Source: Paraspadella gotoi
Lineage: Eukaryota > Chaetognatha
Reading direction: 5' to 3'
DNA length: 64,000 bases
Assembly (NCBI GenBank): GCA_051294375.1
Contig: CM119266.1
Coordinates: 9,618,538 to 9,682,537 of the forward strand
Below the pieces are notes generated by a model. That model was not told where the DNA came from. It searched no databases and saw only the letters and a program-made list of their open reading frames with translations. Both the position numbers and the translations under genes were made by a program. Within the stretch, counting starts at the first letter, position 1, and every line of letters starts with the position of its first letter. Positions 11,490 to 21,200 of the stretch are shown here, in pieces.

Positions 11490-12221
11490 ATTTTCTTCAG
11501 GTCACTGTGAAGGCTTCAACATCATTGCCAATCACGACAAACAAATATATATTTATGTGCGCTGTTCATGGACTCATATTCGGCTTACGTTTGCAGTTTC
11601 ACCATCCGCATTCCATTCATGTGTCAGTTACGTTTTTAGGAATTAAATTTCTAAGTGTTGGAATATGAGCGAATAAAGTCATTACCAAGTCACATCGTTT
11701 AGAATTTTATATCGCCTTGTAAAATACCTGCATCTTCTAAACTAATTTTTTTCTGAGAAGTGCGGATTTTGAACAAGACTAACGCTTATTTCCTTATATT
11801 CTTACCATTAGTTAGTTTATTGGATACCTGCGTCTGTGAAGAATCGTCTCATTTGTTAGTAGTTTTTAAAGTAGTATTTCGAGAAAAAAATTTTATTTCA
11901 TAAATTTATTTACGCAGGTATCTTGCATTTGCGAATGGTAATTTTACAGAATTAGTCGAGAATTTCCAGGAATAAATTAAATTTTTTTTTCATAGTCGGT
12001 CGTTATAGATCAAATACAGAGTAATGGAATTGTTGTCGTTAAAAAACCCTCCCTGTTGAATTTTATACGAAAATTGTTGTGATTTTGATAGTATATATTA
12101 ACTTGTCCGATGCAAATTTTTTTTCCCATTAAAAAAATAATAAATTAAGTTTTTTTTCATCTCCTGGGGATATATCTTATCTTTTCAGACCAGCAAACTA
12201 AAAAAAAATCTCTTTACGACG
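11490..12221. other. Gap between KDELR and NOP10
   Basis: AT-rich. The first 190 nt are probably KDELR 3' UTR, with an AATAAA near 11673. An 11-bp perfect inverted repeat (GATACCTGCGT at 11822-11832 and its complement at 11912-11922) encloses about 80 nt. A TTTTCAG acceptor-like site ends at about 12189, 33 nt before the NOP10 ATG. Confidence 0.5.
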
Positions 12222-12416
12222 ATGTACTTGATGTATTATCTGAACGCCGAAGGCAAACGAGTCTACACCCTGGACAAAGTCGATCCTCAAGGAAATCCCA
12301 CCATCTCCGCCCATCCGGCGCGGTTTTCCCCGGACGACAAATTCTCTCGTCACCGCTACACGGTCAAGAAGAGGTTCGGACTCTTGCCAACGCAAGCCCC
12401 GTCCAAAGTCTGGTAA
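12222..12416 (+). CDS. NOP10: H/ACA snoRNP subunit NOP10
   Basis: Smallest core protein of H/ACA ribonucleoproteins, needed for rRNA pseudouridylation and, in animals, telomerase RNA stability. A single uninterrupted frame gives 64 aa, exactly the family length. It begins [20 protein letters not shown] and continues with [25 protein letters not shown], read here in two parts; both are near-invariant NOP10 signatures. The stop TAA at 12414-12416 is followed after only two bases by the ATG of the next frame (12419), so one mRNA probably carries both. An acceptor-like TTTTCAG ends 33 nt upstream of the ATG, which would fit a 5' UTR intron or a trans-splice site. Confidence 0.97.
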   Translation: MYLMYYLNAEGKRVYTLDKVDPQGNPTISAHPARFSPDDKFSRHRYTVKKRFGLLPTQAPSKVW

Positions 12417-12418
12417 CC

Positions 12419-12961
12419 ATGGCGAAGGGGTCGACGGCGGACCCTTGGGGAGAATTCGACGAAGGAGCTACCCAAGGACCGGGGATTGGATTCGAGGACG
12501 ATTTCGTCGCGGGGGCCACGCCCACTCCCTCCCCCATTAACTTTATTCCTCGCGTTCACGATGATTCTCTTCCGACGGAGACCAAAACGACGACGCTTCC
12601 TTTGGTATCCTTCCCTCCGTTGCGCGATCCCCGAACGCCCTTGTCCTCCGAAGAGTACGTCGCTCGATTGGAGGCCCGGTTGATACGGATCAAAAGTGGC
12701 GGCGGGAAGGGCCTCTCGACCCCGGCGAAAAAAATGATCGACGCTCTCGCCGGGGTCAGAGAATCACGCGTTCGCGAACTCGCCGACGGCAGCGTCGAAC
12801 GAGTCTTCGTTGACGAATCTTCGGACGGAAGCAGAATCCAACTCAATCCCAACGCCCTCGTTCAAAGAATGTTCCCGGAGAAATCGCCCCTCACCGCTGA
12901 AGAGTTGGAATGGCTCATCAATCACGACCAGCTCGAATGCATCAAGGATTGCGAACGATAA
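12419..12961 (+). CDS. CCDC32: CCDC32-like protein, second frame after NOP10
   Basis: Intronless 180-aa frame starting 2 nt after the NOP10 stop, with a strong start context (ACCATGG). It resembles CCDC32, which assists assembly of the AP2 clathrin adaptor. Shared points: an N-terminal DPW-GEF element (human DLWAEI), an F-x-D-x-F-like FEDDFVAG, the block YVARLEARLIRIK, then KKMIDALAGVRE, and a C-terminal MFPEKSPLTAEELEWLI matching the human region ending STEEVQYLI. The similarity is modest and from memory. If not CCDC32, it is a conserved-looking acidic protein of unknown role. Codon use is GC-rich like the neighbouring coding exons, which supports real coding. It must be translated by reinitiation, leaky scanning or after trans-splicing, since there is no room for its own promoter. 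Confidence 0.68.
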   Translation: MAKGSTADPWGEFDEGATQGPGIGFEDDFVAGATPTPSPINFIPRVHDDSLPTETKTTTLPLVSFPPLRDPRTPLSSEEYVARLEARLIRIKSGGGKGLSTPAKKMIDALAGVRESRVRELADGSVERVFVDESSDGSRIQLNPNALVQRMFPEKSPLTAEELEWLINHDQLECIKDCER

Positions 12962-13271
12962 CCGGATTTTTTTTTTTTGTTCGTTAAATGTTCATTACAT
13001 TTCAATAACTCTTACCGTTCTTGATGTTCAGATAGACTTAGTCAATAATTATGTGACGTAATTAAAACGTAATTATATGTAATTGTATAAAATAATTAAA
13101 TTTTTTTAAGTATTATTATTTTTCTTGGCTGTAAATTAAATTCCATTAAATTTCTCATAATAATTTTCTCGTTTTGGTTTCAAATTAAATCCATCTGTCA
13201 CATTTAACATCCTGTTCATCAACTACCTGTATATCTTGTCTCAGATATGATTAATTGGCTCAAAGACAAAC
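12962..13271. other. Gap between CCDC32-like and TMEM187
   Basis: AT-rich, 310 nt. An out-of-frame upstream ATG lies at about 13247, overlapping the TMEM187 start region. Nothing else is recognised. Confidence 0.5.
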
Positions 13272-14197
13272 ATGCAATCGGAAGCGATCCACGCTTTCTT
13301 TCCAGTTTTCATCGGCACAGTGCTTTGCACTCTCATCACCTTCAAGGGTGTTTTTGACGAGAACCTCGGCGTCGGCACTGGACGGGAAGAATACGCCGAA
13401 AAGCCGGATCCTATAATTTACGGCCCGAAACTGATAGAAGATTTAAAATTTCCCGCCAACGCTTTCGTGAACGTTCTTTACACCGTCATCGGAACTTACT
13501 GGTTCATGAAAAGTTTGCTTAACGATCCCGCTTCAAAGTTAGACGTTGGCCAGCAGTCGGGAGTCTTTTATCGAAGAACTTGCGGCGATGCCTACATGAC
13601 GTCGGTTTTTGCCTGGATGGGAATCATCTACGGCCCATATCAATTTCTCAGAATAACAACGCAATCTCACCGATTCGCCGTCTTGGATCAATGGTTCACG
13701 TTCCCATTTTTTTCATGGGTGATGTGCTGGACAATTCATTCGCTCCACGAAAACTGCAATTGGATCTATTTTTTGCTTATTGAAACGATTTCTCTCGGCT
13801 CGTATTTTTTGACTTTGTATTCGTTGCATGCATTCGACGTAATTTTAGTATTACATATATTATTCGCCGTCGGTGGAGCGATTTACTTGCTGCACAAATA
13901 TCCCAATAGAGGTAATTAGCTACAAAGCTCATAAAAGACCTGATTCCCTTTAAAATTTTAATCTTCTTTTCTTCAGGTTTAACCATTGATTTCGTTTGTG
14001 CGATTTTCTGCACTTGTGGGTTTGTGTTTCTGAAACTTGGGGATCACTACTTGGCAAGTCTTCATCCATTTTTTTCGATACTCAGTGGACATTTTTGGTC
14101 GAAAATATTTGATTCTTTACAAATTCACTTTGTATGCCGCCTTTTTGAAAAGTTTAATTATGTTGATTATCGTCGGATCGCAAAAAAGAATAATTAA
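13272..14197 (+). CDS. TMEM187: Transmembrane protein 187
   Basis: Multi-pass membrane protein of unknown biochemical function found in animals. Exons 13272-13911 and 13977-14197 give 286 aa (human about 261). Hydrophobic segments recur through the whole length. Matches to human TMEM187 are the N-terminal GVFDENLGVGTGREEYAE, the block YGPYQFLRITTQSHRFAVLD followed by QWFTFPFF, and the C-terminal LKLGDHYLA and SGHFWSKIFDSLQIHF. The protein is slightly extended at the C-terminus by a basic stretch (RRIAKKNN). PRUNE begins only 113 nt after the stop on the same strand. Confidence 0.88.
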
Positions 14198-14310
14198 TTT
14201 ATTTATACCCGTTTTATTTCATTAAAATTAGTTAAAAAAATTTTTTCCCTTGATCTAGATTCATTTTTTGTCATTGTTTGATAAAAATCAATCCGTTTCG
14301 CCTCTCGAAA

Positions 14311-15871
14311 ATGCAACACTATTTAAGAACAACGAGAGATGTCCTCTTATCTATTCAGTCGATTGGAGAGATTATTGATGTGGTGATGGGAAATGAAGCC
14401 TGTGACTTAGACTCAGCAGTTTCTGCTATTGTTTATGGATTTTATCTTCAATCTAAAAAAGGCGTAAGTTGTGTATAGAAACTTGCATGCCTATGCTTTT
14501 CAAGTTATAATTTCACACTGTGTATTTTCATACACTTTTTTCAAAACTTCTTTTAATGCTACCAGAGAATAACCCCCACTTCACCACACAATGTAAGTAA
14601 CGAATTTGCTCCTTGTTACAATCTTTGTCAGCACAATGCTTCAGTGTTACCGCTTATGAACATACCAAAAAAAGAATTACCTTTGCGAACTGAAGTAACG
14701 TTTCTTCTGAACGAATATGAACTCCTGCAGGTATTCGTATTTAATGGAATTTAATTCTTGTAACTTTGCAGAAAGTGTAAATTTGTTCGTTCTATTACGT
14801 ATAGAATTCCTTAAGCTTTCGAGATGAGATTGATTTGAAAAGGCTACTAGAGGACAAAAGATTGCAAATACACCTTGTTGATCACAACAAACTTTTTGGA
14901 AATGACGCTGAATTAGATGAAGCTGGTAAGATTCACTGTTGTAAACACAATCGTTTGGTGAAATCCATGTTTGCCTTCACTTTCTGTTTTAGTCGTTGAA
15001 GTTATTGACCATCACAAAGAAGAGAGGTTGCCATCGAAGAACTGTACCACTAACATTGAGATGGTCGGCTCATGCTGCACTTTGATTGCAGAAACTATAC
15101 TCAAGGAATCTCCGGAGTTTCTCACTTCGGACTCGGCTTTAATACCTCTCTTGTTGGGGACGATTCTTTTAGACACAGTCAACTTGTCTCACCAAGCAGG
15201 ACGAGCCACAGCGAAAGACTTCAAAATAGTCGAGCAGCTTCATAAGTTACGACCTCACTTAAATAAAAATGAAGTTTTTGCTAAACTTCAAAGCGCCAAA
15301 TTTGACGTTTCAACGCTTTCTACCAAAAATCTCCTTAGAAAAGGTAGTTTTATAAAGTAGCAGAGCTTAGTGGATTTGATAATAAAGCGAAATTATTTTG
15401 GCAGATATGAAGGCAGTTCATGGTGTGTCTTCTTCGCCGACATTGGGACACTTTGCAGTTGCAATATCGTCTATTACCATGCATTTAAAAGATTTTTTGA
15501 AGAGGGAAAATGTTGAGCAGGAAATGATGGATTTCGCAATCGCTGAAGAATTTTCCGTAATAGTGCTCATGGGAATAATAACAAATGAAAACGGTAAATC
15601 TTCATTCTTATTAATAATATTGGATTTCAGATTAAAATTGCCTTAAATTTTCAATTTAGGCGATATCGAAAGGCAACTGGGAATTTATTCCACAAATGTT
15701 AATCAGCGTGAAATGATCGTATCTTGTTTACAATCCATATCACTCGATCTTCAACTGCTGAAACTTCCTGGAGTCACATTAGCAAATACTGCCGCTTTTA
15801 CTCAAGCGAATGTTAAATCATCGAGAAAACAAATTCTTCCAGCGTTAAAAGAATTTTTAAAAACTGTTTAA
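14311..15871 (+). CDS. PRUNE1: Exopolyphosphatase PRUNE (DHH family)
   Basis: DHH-superfamily phosphoesterase acting on short-chain polyphosphate and cyclic nucleotides. Six exons: 14311-14463, 14632-14730, 14805-14925, 14993-15343, 15405-15593, 15660-15871; 374 aa. Metal-binding motifs are visible: NEACDLDSAVSA near the start, FRDEID, the LVDHN version of the DHH motif, and EVIDHHKEE. The DHHA2 C-terminal domain carries VKSSRKQILPALKEFL. It lacks the long C-terminal extension of vertebrate PRUNE1. Exon 2 was placed at CACAATGC because that makes the region between YLQSKKG and the conserved NIPKKELPLR the same length as in human; an upstream in-frame acceptor at 14565 would add 22 residues. 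Confidence 0.93.
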
Positions 15872-16426
15872 CTTTGAGGGTCATTGGTTAAATTCGGCTG
15901 TTTTATTTATTTAATAGATTCGAGCGTCGACTATGATTATTTCATCGTACAGTATTGCTCAAAACTTCCATTGCATGTTCTTGTTTAATATAATCACCAC
16001 AGGAGTGCATTATTTTCGCCCTTTCTGGTTGTATTTTAATCTTTCCTCAACAAGATCACTTTTGTGTTAAATATTACAAGCTTGAAAAGTTTAACTTTTA
16101 AGAATTAATGTACTTGCCCACAAAAAAATCCAAAGTTTACTTGTCTAAATTTAATCTCTTATTCACAGTTTCATCGGCATTACAAGTTTTATATTTATTA
16201 ATTATTTTGCGGATCTTATGAGAAAAATCTTCACATTTACTTTTTTTCGTAGAACTTTAGCTTTCTCCTGTTTTTCGAATTGAACGTCTCAGAGAGTATA
16301 AGTTAAAACATTAATGACAATAAGAACTGAACTGTGATATTGTTTACATGTTCAAAGTTTTATTGTTTAACTTTTTGCTATGACTATCCATATCTACTAT
16401 TCACGATCTCCATTTTTTCTCCAGCA
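15872..16426. other. Gap between PRUNE and HMGB
   Basis: AT-rich, 555 nt, with no recognised coding, repeat or RNA element. A pyrimidine tract ending CTCCAG (16424) stands two bases before the HMGB ATG. Confidence 0.5.
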
Positions 16427-17330
16427 ATGAGTTCCCAAAAAGGCAAACCCGCCAACGCCAAAACTGCCTACAACTTTTTTTCGTCGTTGATGCACGCAGA
16501 GTTCAAGGCGACGCATCCGGGAAAAGCTGTTGATTTCGCCGACTTTCAGAGACGTTGCGCCGCGAAATGGAAGGGACTGTCCAAGCTGGAAAAGGAGCCT
16601 TTCGAAGTTATGGCTTCTCTAGACAAGCAACGGTATCAAGCCGGTCAGTTAATATTACATTGCTACTCTCCTCAATATTGCCGTCATCCTGATTCCCTGC
16701 TGTGGTTTTTTCAGAAATCGTCGCCATGCCCTCTCCAAATGGCAAGGAAAAAAAAAAGAAGAAAGTCAAGGACCCCAACGAACCGAAACGACCGCTTTCC
16801 GCGTTTTTTTTGTTTTCCAACGACAAAAGACCCGATTTTAAGACAAATCATCCTGAGATGTCCATAGGTGATGTCACTCAGTGATCCTTTCTGGTTTGCG
16901 TTGAATCATAACGTATTGTATTGCGTCCGTTACAGGCGAGGTCGGCAAAGCCCTGGGTCAAATGTGGCGGGAACTCGACGCTGACAGAAAGCGCGAGTAC
17001 GAGGGTTTGGCCAAGAAAGAGAAGGAAAAGTACGACGCGTTGATGAAGGCCTACAAGAACGGCAACTCGCCGGCGATCGACGCGGAAAATGTCCAAGAGC
17101 AGCTCGATTCCGAGAAAACCAAGGAGCAGCTCGACGATTTCCAAATGTTGGACAATTGTCTCGCCCCCGCGCACGAGGACGACTTCGAAAAGTTAGACGA
17201 TCTTATTCAAAAAGAGGATGAGACTTCGGCTCAACCGCAGTTGAATAATGAGACTAATGAAAAAATGGAGGAGAGCCTTGCCGAGACCGAAGGCTTGAGC
17301 GACTTCGAAAAACTCGATCGCTTAGTTTAA
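16427..17330 (+). CDS. HMGB: HMGB-type protein with two HMG boxes
   Basis: Abundant non-sequence-specific DNA-bending chromatin protein. Exons 16427-16643, 16715-16867, 16936-17330; 254 aa. Box A covers about residues 8-78 ([31 protein letters not shown]). A basic linker ([17 protein letters not shown]) leads into box B, about 92-163 ([33 protein letters not shown]). Instead of the uninterrupted Asp/Glu tail of vertebrate HMGB1, the C-terminus has three copies of a [DS]DF-x-x-LD-x-L motif, at residues 190-199, 205-214 and 245-254, within a mixed acidic region. An AATAAA-like signal lies about 25 nt after the stop. OSTC starts 149 nt downstream on the same strand. Confidence 0.93.
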
Positions 17331-17443
17331 TTCGTTTGTTTATGATTTCTTTCCTGTAATAAATACATCAACTTTAAAACTTCCCGCTTTCGCGACTGAT
17401 TACGTATTTGATTTTATTTTTGTTTTCGTTGAAGAAGACTCGC

Positions 17444-17451
17444 TATATAAG
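17444..17451 (+). promoter_or_regulatory. TATA box upstream of OSTC
   Basis: TATATAAG lies 29 nt before the OSTC ATG. If used, transcription would start almost at the ATG, giving a very short 5' UTR. It sits in the 149-nt gap between HMGB and OSTC, which argues that OSTC has its own promoter. Confidence 0.5.
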
Positions 17452-17479
17452 CGCCGAACAATTTTTTTCAATCCAAACT

Positions 17480-17929
17480 ATGGATATCTTCTTCACTTAC
17501 CCTTTCGCCATCTTGGAGTGTCCCAACCTGAAGCTGAAGAAGCCGGGATGGATCCAGCAGCCGTCGGCGATGTTCATGTTCGCCGCCGTGCTGCTCTCCT
17601 ACTTCCTGGTCACCGGCGGTATCATCTACGACGTGATCGTGGAACCCCCAAGCGTCGGCTCCACCACGGATGAGAACGGTCACTCCAAGCCCGTCGCCTT
17701 CATGCCCTATCGCGTCAACGGACAGTATATCATGGAAGGGCTGGCTTCCAGTTTTCTATTCACCATGGGCGGACTGGGATTCGTCATCCTGGATCAAACC
17801 AACAAACCATCGACGCCGAGACTCAACAGGATTTTGCTGCTCTGCATCGCCTTTGTTTGCATTCTGCTCTCATTCTTCATGTGCAGGATCTTCATGCGCA
17901 TGAAGTTGCCCGGTTACATGATGAACTAA
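17480..17929 (+). CDS. OSTC: Oligosaccharyltransferase complex subunit OSTC (DC2)
   Basis: Membrane adaptor of the STT3A oligosaccharyltransferase, linking it to the Sec61 translocon for co-translational N-glycosylation. A single intronless frame gives 149 aa, the exact length of human OSTC. The start choice preserves [20 protein letters not shown]. The conserved core [29 protein letters not shown]-type block (here [13 protein letters not shown]) and the C-terminal [14 protein letters not shown] are nearly identical across animals. Three hydrophobic segments are visible at about 32-52, 84-104 and 116-137. It is one of the few intronless genes here, and its GC-rich codon use contrasts with the AT-rich flanks. 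Confidence 0.97.
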   Translation: MDIFFTYPFAILECPNLKLKKPGWIQQPSAMFMFAAVLLSYFLVTGGIIYDVIVEPPSVGSTTDENGHSKPVAFMPYRVNGQYIMEGLASSFLFTMGGLGFVILDQTNKPSTPRLNRILLLCIAFVCILLSFFMCRIFMRMKLPGYMMN

Positions 17930-18228
17930 CTTTAATTTTTCGTTTTTTTCTAAGGCTCGAATTCGTTTCGTTTCGTTAAGCTTAAATTTTACTGCTAGTC
18001 ACATTTTTTTTTGGAAATTATATCATTTAAATGTTAAATATTCATTCTACAATAACCTTTTTTCAAGATGGATTGTTCTTCCTTGTCTCAACGATGAGCG
18101 GCCATTATGTTTTTAAAGAACAGGGAACTTTTCTTCAAGCTTCATTCCTGATTTAACCTTCCTTCGTAGCCTTTTTTTTTTTCAATTTTGCCATCCGGCG
18201 ACCATTGCTTGTCGGAGTGACTTAAACT

Positions 18229-21200
18229 ATGGCAAAAAGAACTCAACCGAGTTGGACACCGCCTTCAGGAAAGGAGTTGCCCAAGCTAAAACTTTTTAAC
18301 AGTTTAACGCGACAAAAAGAAATATTCGTGCCTCAAAATGGGGATCAGGTTCGTTTAATAAATGCAAGTTTGTTGAATAATGTTAAGACTTCACGTTCAA
18401 ACGGTCGCCGTTGTCAATTAGGTCACGTGGTATTCTTGCGGACCGACAGTTTATGACGCATCTCACATGGGACACGCCCGCTCTTACATCTCGTTCGACA
18501 TTTTGCGTCGAGTGTTCGAAGACTATTTTGGCTATAAAGTAATTAGAGAAATTATGCTAGTATATTTAATTAATTATTTATGTTTATATATTTATAAACC
18601 CTATGAATCGATTGCTTTTTGAGGTTTTCTACTGTATGAACATCACTGACATCGACGACAAAATTATTCGCCGCGCTCGTCAGCATCATTTGTTGGAAGA
18701 ATACTTGAAGAAAGATGCGTCTGAGGAGAAAATTAAGAGCGACGTGCTTACAAGCCTCCAGGGTAAGGCTCGATTTCGACTATCTTAAGAAGGAAAGGAA
18801 AGAAAGAGAGAGAGAGACAAAGATTGAGAGAGAGTTCGTTTTGTTGAAACTTTTATCATCGACTCAGCGACAAAAGACAAGCTGGACAAAGCGGACGACC
18901 CCGACAAGAAATCCATGTATCTCCGCCTTGTTCATCAAGTGGAGGAGGCGTTAAAGAAATCTTCCGGGAGCGAACTCGTCGAAAAAGCGAAGGACGTGCT
19001 TATGGATTGGCTGGACGCTCAACACGGATCCGAGGTCGGAGGTCGATGCGTCTATCCTATTGATTTTATACTATGAAATTGTTAAAACCAATATAACAAT
19101 TATCAATTCATTTAATAAATGAGCTATCTTCCCCCTGACTTAAGACAGGCTTTGGTGGTTTAAGGCTTCCATTACTCTACAAGATAATGACATAGCAGAT
19201 CCCTGCAAGCTTTCAATCAAGACTCTCCCACAGTCTCGTTTATTCACTCCCAGAGTACCTGGCTTCCCTATCAATGAAGTGGTATAATATTTTAGAAAAT
19301 GTTTCAATTGTATGAATAGACACTCCCTTAAGTATTAGATCGGGGAATACTATGTAATGTAATATATATATATATATATTTAGGCCGGAACAGGTTGAAA
19401 ACTAGAAGTTCTCTCAAATAAATAATGGTAAAGTGACTGTTAGAGAATATGAAAATAAAAATAATTTTAAAAAAATATTTCATTAATAAGCGCACGGAAG
19501 CCTTTAAAGATTATTTTATTACTATATAAAGTTAAAATTTTTTTTGAATTTGTCAATTTTTTTTGATAGATTCTGATAGAGCTTTAAAAGTTAGATAAAG
19601 GTTATTAATACAAATTTTTAAAATTTTTTTGTTTTATTGGTAAAAATTTAAAAAACTATAAAATTCAGCCAATGATGAATGATGATTGATGATTTTTTAA
19701 CGTTTTTTTTGTTTTTAACCAATTTCTTGTCAAAATTTTAAAAAATTTTAGTACTAACTTTCATTTAACTTTTCAAGCTCTATAAGAATCCGTTCTTAAA
19801 AAATAATTTTTTTAAAAAAAATTTTGTCATTTGTTATATATTAATAAATATTTAAAAGCTTCAGTGCAACAACCCAATGAACTAATTCAAAAGTTGCCAT
19901 TGAAAATCGATTTAGTAATAGAAGGAAAAAAGAAATTTTTTTAGAAGAATTAGAAGTTATAAAAAGTGTTTCAATTTTGGCCCGCCTTAATATATATATA
20001 TTAATTTTGGACTCTCGTTCTTTTGCAGGTGACGGACAATTCTATCTTTTCCCAATTACCTCGTCACTGGGAAGAAGAGTACCATTCGGATATGGACCGA
20101 CTCAACGTGAAGCCGGCCGACGTGTTGACGCGCGTATCGGACTACGTGCCGGAGATCGTAACTTATGTGGAGAAGATCATCGAAAACGGTTTCGCCTACG
20201 AGAGCCGCGGATCTGTCTACTTTTCCGTGGCGCGGTTTGACGCCAACGAGCGTCATCATTACGCCAAACTCGTGCCGGAAGCCGTCGGCGATGCGGCGGC
20301 GCTTCAAGAGGGAGAGGGAGATCTTAGTCTCGGAGCCGATAGATTGACGGGTATGAAACTAAAAAGTTTGGAGACATTATTTATTAGTAAAGTGTTAATG
20401 ATCAACATCACAGTAAATCCACCTAAATATGTGAATATATATAAATGGTTTTGCGTTTGCGTCAATAATAAATCGTTAGTTGTGAAGATATGGCGCAACA
20501 ATAATAATGATTTAATTTTAGTGATGATTTACATTTAATTTTAGAAAAACGTTCTCCCTCCGATTTCGCCCTTTGGAAGGCGTCCAAGCCCGGCGAACCT
20601 TCTTGGCCGTCGCCGTGGGGTCCCGGTCGCCCTGGATGGCACATCGAATGTTCGGTCATGGCTTCCGCCATTCTCGGTCGTTCCATGGACATTCACACCG
20701 GCGGTTTCGATCTCAAGTTCCCCCACCACGACAACGAGATGGCTCAGGCGGAGGCCTACTACGGCAACGACGAATGGGTCCGCTACTTTCTCCACGCGGG
20801 TCATCTCACCATCGCCGGATGCAAGATGAGCAAAAGCCTCAAAAACTTCGTCACCATCAACGACGCTCTCGCCTCTTACAGCTACACTCAGCTCAGACTT
20901 CTTTTCCTTTTGCACTCGTGGAAGGACACGCTTGACTATTCTCCCAACACTTTGGAAAAGGCAAAGATTTTCGAGAAATACTTGCGCGAGTTTTTTCTCA
21001 CCGTCAAGAGCTTGTTGAGAACGTTGCCGGAAGACTATACATCGGCCTTCTCCAAATGGGGCGATGAGGAAATTCAACTCAACGAAAAATTTAAAGTGAG
21101 TGTAGTTGTCTTTGCGGGGTTTTGCAAGGAGGGGGTCCGAGATATTTGCAATGTAATTATATTTTTGATTTCGGTGGGTTTAACTTTAAGTATCGTCATA

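Noticed and set aside
20541-21077. 178-codon minus-strand open frame
   Set aside because: It lies exactly opposite the GC-rich catalytic exon of CARS and has no recognisable motif; a shadow frame.
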